Below, in pieces: positions 62,567-64,000 of a DNA stretch of 64,000 bases. The DNA comes from Chlamydoabsidia padenii (lineage: Eukaryota > Mucoromycota > Mucoromycetes > Mucorales > Cunninghamellaceae), in NCBI GenBank assembly GCA_025330725.1, contig JAIWND010000005.1, positions 1-64,000 on the forward strand. Direction: 5' to 3'. The notes beneath the pieces were generated by a model. The model was not told the origin of the DNA and ran no database searches. It worked only from the letters and a program-made list of their open reading frames with translations. The position numbers were made by a program, and so were the translations under genes. The first letter of the stretch is position 1; each line of letters begins with the position of its first letter.

Positions 62567-62656
62567 CATGCACACTTTTTCGAATAAATTTGAAATTTCG
62601 TTTCCCGACTTTTTTCTTCTCTCTCATTTCTTCTTACTCTTTTCCAGTTGAAGAAC

Positions 62657-64000
62657 ATGGGTTATCACTTTATCCATTTTGCCTTGTATATACTGGTGAT
62701 AACACTCGTGTCAGATGGTTGGGCCTTTGAGCAATCATACATGACCACTTCAAAACGATTGAATTTACGGTAAAGACAACAACAACAACAACAACAACAA
62801 CAAAAAGAAGGTTGATCCAGTGCCACCTGACTAACTCTTCCTTCCCTCTTTTTATTTAGTGAACAAACAAAGGTACCCAGCTAATATAATAATCTACACC
62901 AGTGTCATCCTTTGATCTTTAAATCCATTCTCGATAAAGACTCACATCTCTTTTTATTCGCCGCAGGAAATGTTTTACCATGGTTGGAACAACTATATGC
63001 AACACGCTTACCCTGAAGATGAAGTAAGCAAAAAAAAAAAAAAAAAAAAAAAAAAACAATCCACCAGAACTTACTCTTCTCTCTTACTAACTTTTTACTC
63101 TCTTCATTAGCTCAAGCCTTTATCTTGTAAAGGGTTAGGGAGTAATACGCAATCGTAAGTATGGACAACAGTATAAAATAGTGGATTCTTGGTAGATGGA
63201 TAATAAATGTTTAGTGCTCACTAACAGTCATCATGTTTACTGGATTCTTTTTGAACTAGATACGACAGCACGAACGATGTCTTGGGTGACTACTCTCTGA
63301 CTTTGGTGGATGTATTGGATACACTGGCGGTAATACTTTTGTACAAACTACCCCTTTTTTAAAAAAAAAATTACGTGCTCACACCCTTCTTTCTTACGGC
63401 CATGTCGACGTAGGTTATTGGGACACAAGAACAGTTTGAGCAAGCGGTAAAGAAGGTGCTGGCAGACGTCTCATTTGACAAGGATAACAAGGTACAAGTC
63501 TTTGAATTGAACATACGAGCACTAGGTGGATTGGTAAGTAAAGATAAAAAAGGAGGATGTCATGTTCTTTTAGGGACCAAGGAAGGACACTTTTGTAAAC
63601 TACCTGTTTTATTAAACTCTGATTTGTTATTGGTGGCAACGATTTTCTGCTATGCACATTAATTTATATATAATACCTCCCTATAGTTATCTGCTCACAT
63701 CCTTGCGTCCGATCCCTCCCTTGGACATCAAATCGAAGACTATGATGGTGGATTACTACGACTGGCTACTGATTTGGCTCAACGCTTACTACCAGCATTC
63801 AAGAAATCTAAATCCGGTATCCCGTATCCTAGGGTAAGTAATAGTAATGAAGAAGAATCAATGCTTTATACATTTTATTGACCTAGCTTTTTTAGGTTAA
63901 TCTTCGTCATGGTGTACCGAAAACTGAAACAGTAGAAACGTGTACCGCAGGTGCTGGTAGTCTGATATTGGAGTTTGGCGTCCTCAGTCGTCTCACCGGT
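62657..64000 (+). CDS. EDEM-type GH47 alpha-mannosidase-like protein, 5' part
   Basis: Exons 62657-62769, 62860-62872, 62967-63023, 63111-63154, 63260-63329, 63414-63533, 63687-63833 and 63896-64000, continuing past the window. Signal peptide [21 protein letters not shown], then the GH47 N-terminus in EDEM form: [68 protein letters not shown] and [24 protein letters not shown]/Htm1 proteins trim mannose from misfolded glycoproteins for ER-associated degradation. One exon is only 13 nt (REQTK), between good AG and GT signals. A 26-nt A run lies in intron 3. Confidence 0.9.

Overview
The window is nuclear DNA of a filamentous fungus, most likely an early-diverging one of the Mucoromycota (Mucorales-type). 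Protein genes are dense and split by many short GT-AG introns of about 50-200 bp. Intergenic DNA is AT-rich and full of very long homopolymer runs. The proteome mixes ordinary fungal genes (areA-type GATA factor, PMP3, SAF1-like F-box/RCC1, PKA) with families typical of animals or lost from yeasts (JTB, LINS1, EXD2-like, RA-PH, WWE, DUF262). The species is inference only. I found no tRNA, rRNA, transposon or CRISPR array.

Layout: 0-2 kb, 3' end of an unknown gene. 2.9-4.3 kb, a one-domain WWE protein and a small spliced unknown. 5.9-9.1 kb, EXD2-like HNH protein and an alpha/beta hydrolase. 9.4-12 kb, JTB (-), a tiny probable mitochondrial protein, a secreted protein. 12.2-18 kb (-), LINS1-like, RA-PH adaptor, TFIIS. 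19.6-27 kb (+), GATA factor, vacuolar-type amino acid transporter, C1-Pex24p/DysF fusion. 27.2-32.3 kb (-), secreted unknown and Ku70. 32.4-34.9 kb, GH36 alpha-galactosidase. 35-44 kb is poorer: one SAF1-like gene among fragmentary or decayed genes. 44-45.7 kb (-), a DUF262 protein. 47-49 kb, PKA catalytic subunit. 49.5-49.9 kb, a noncoding tandem duplication. 52-56 kb, beta-COP. 56.4-59.5 kb, F1-ATPase delta and beta as a divergent pair. 59.8-64 kb, class II aldolase/adducin protein, PMP3, a GPI-type wall protein and the start of an EDEM-type GH47 gene.

There is no operon-like pathway cluster. The clearest functional grouping is the head-to-head pair of F1-ATPase genes. The most interesting unexplained signal is a recurrent promoter-type element, GCGGGATTTGAA or its reverse complement TTCAAATCCCGC, found about twenty times, usually 50-300 bp upstream of start codons, sometimes joined to a second element, ATTCATGCA. 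Exon structures were assembled by hand from splice signals and frame continuity; each complete model was checked so that the summed exons are a multiple of three.
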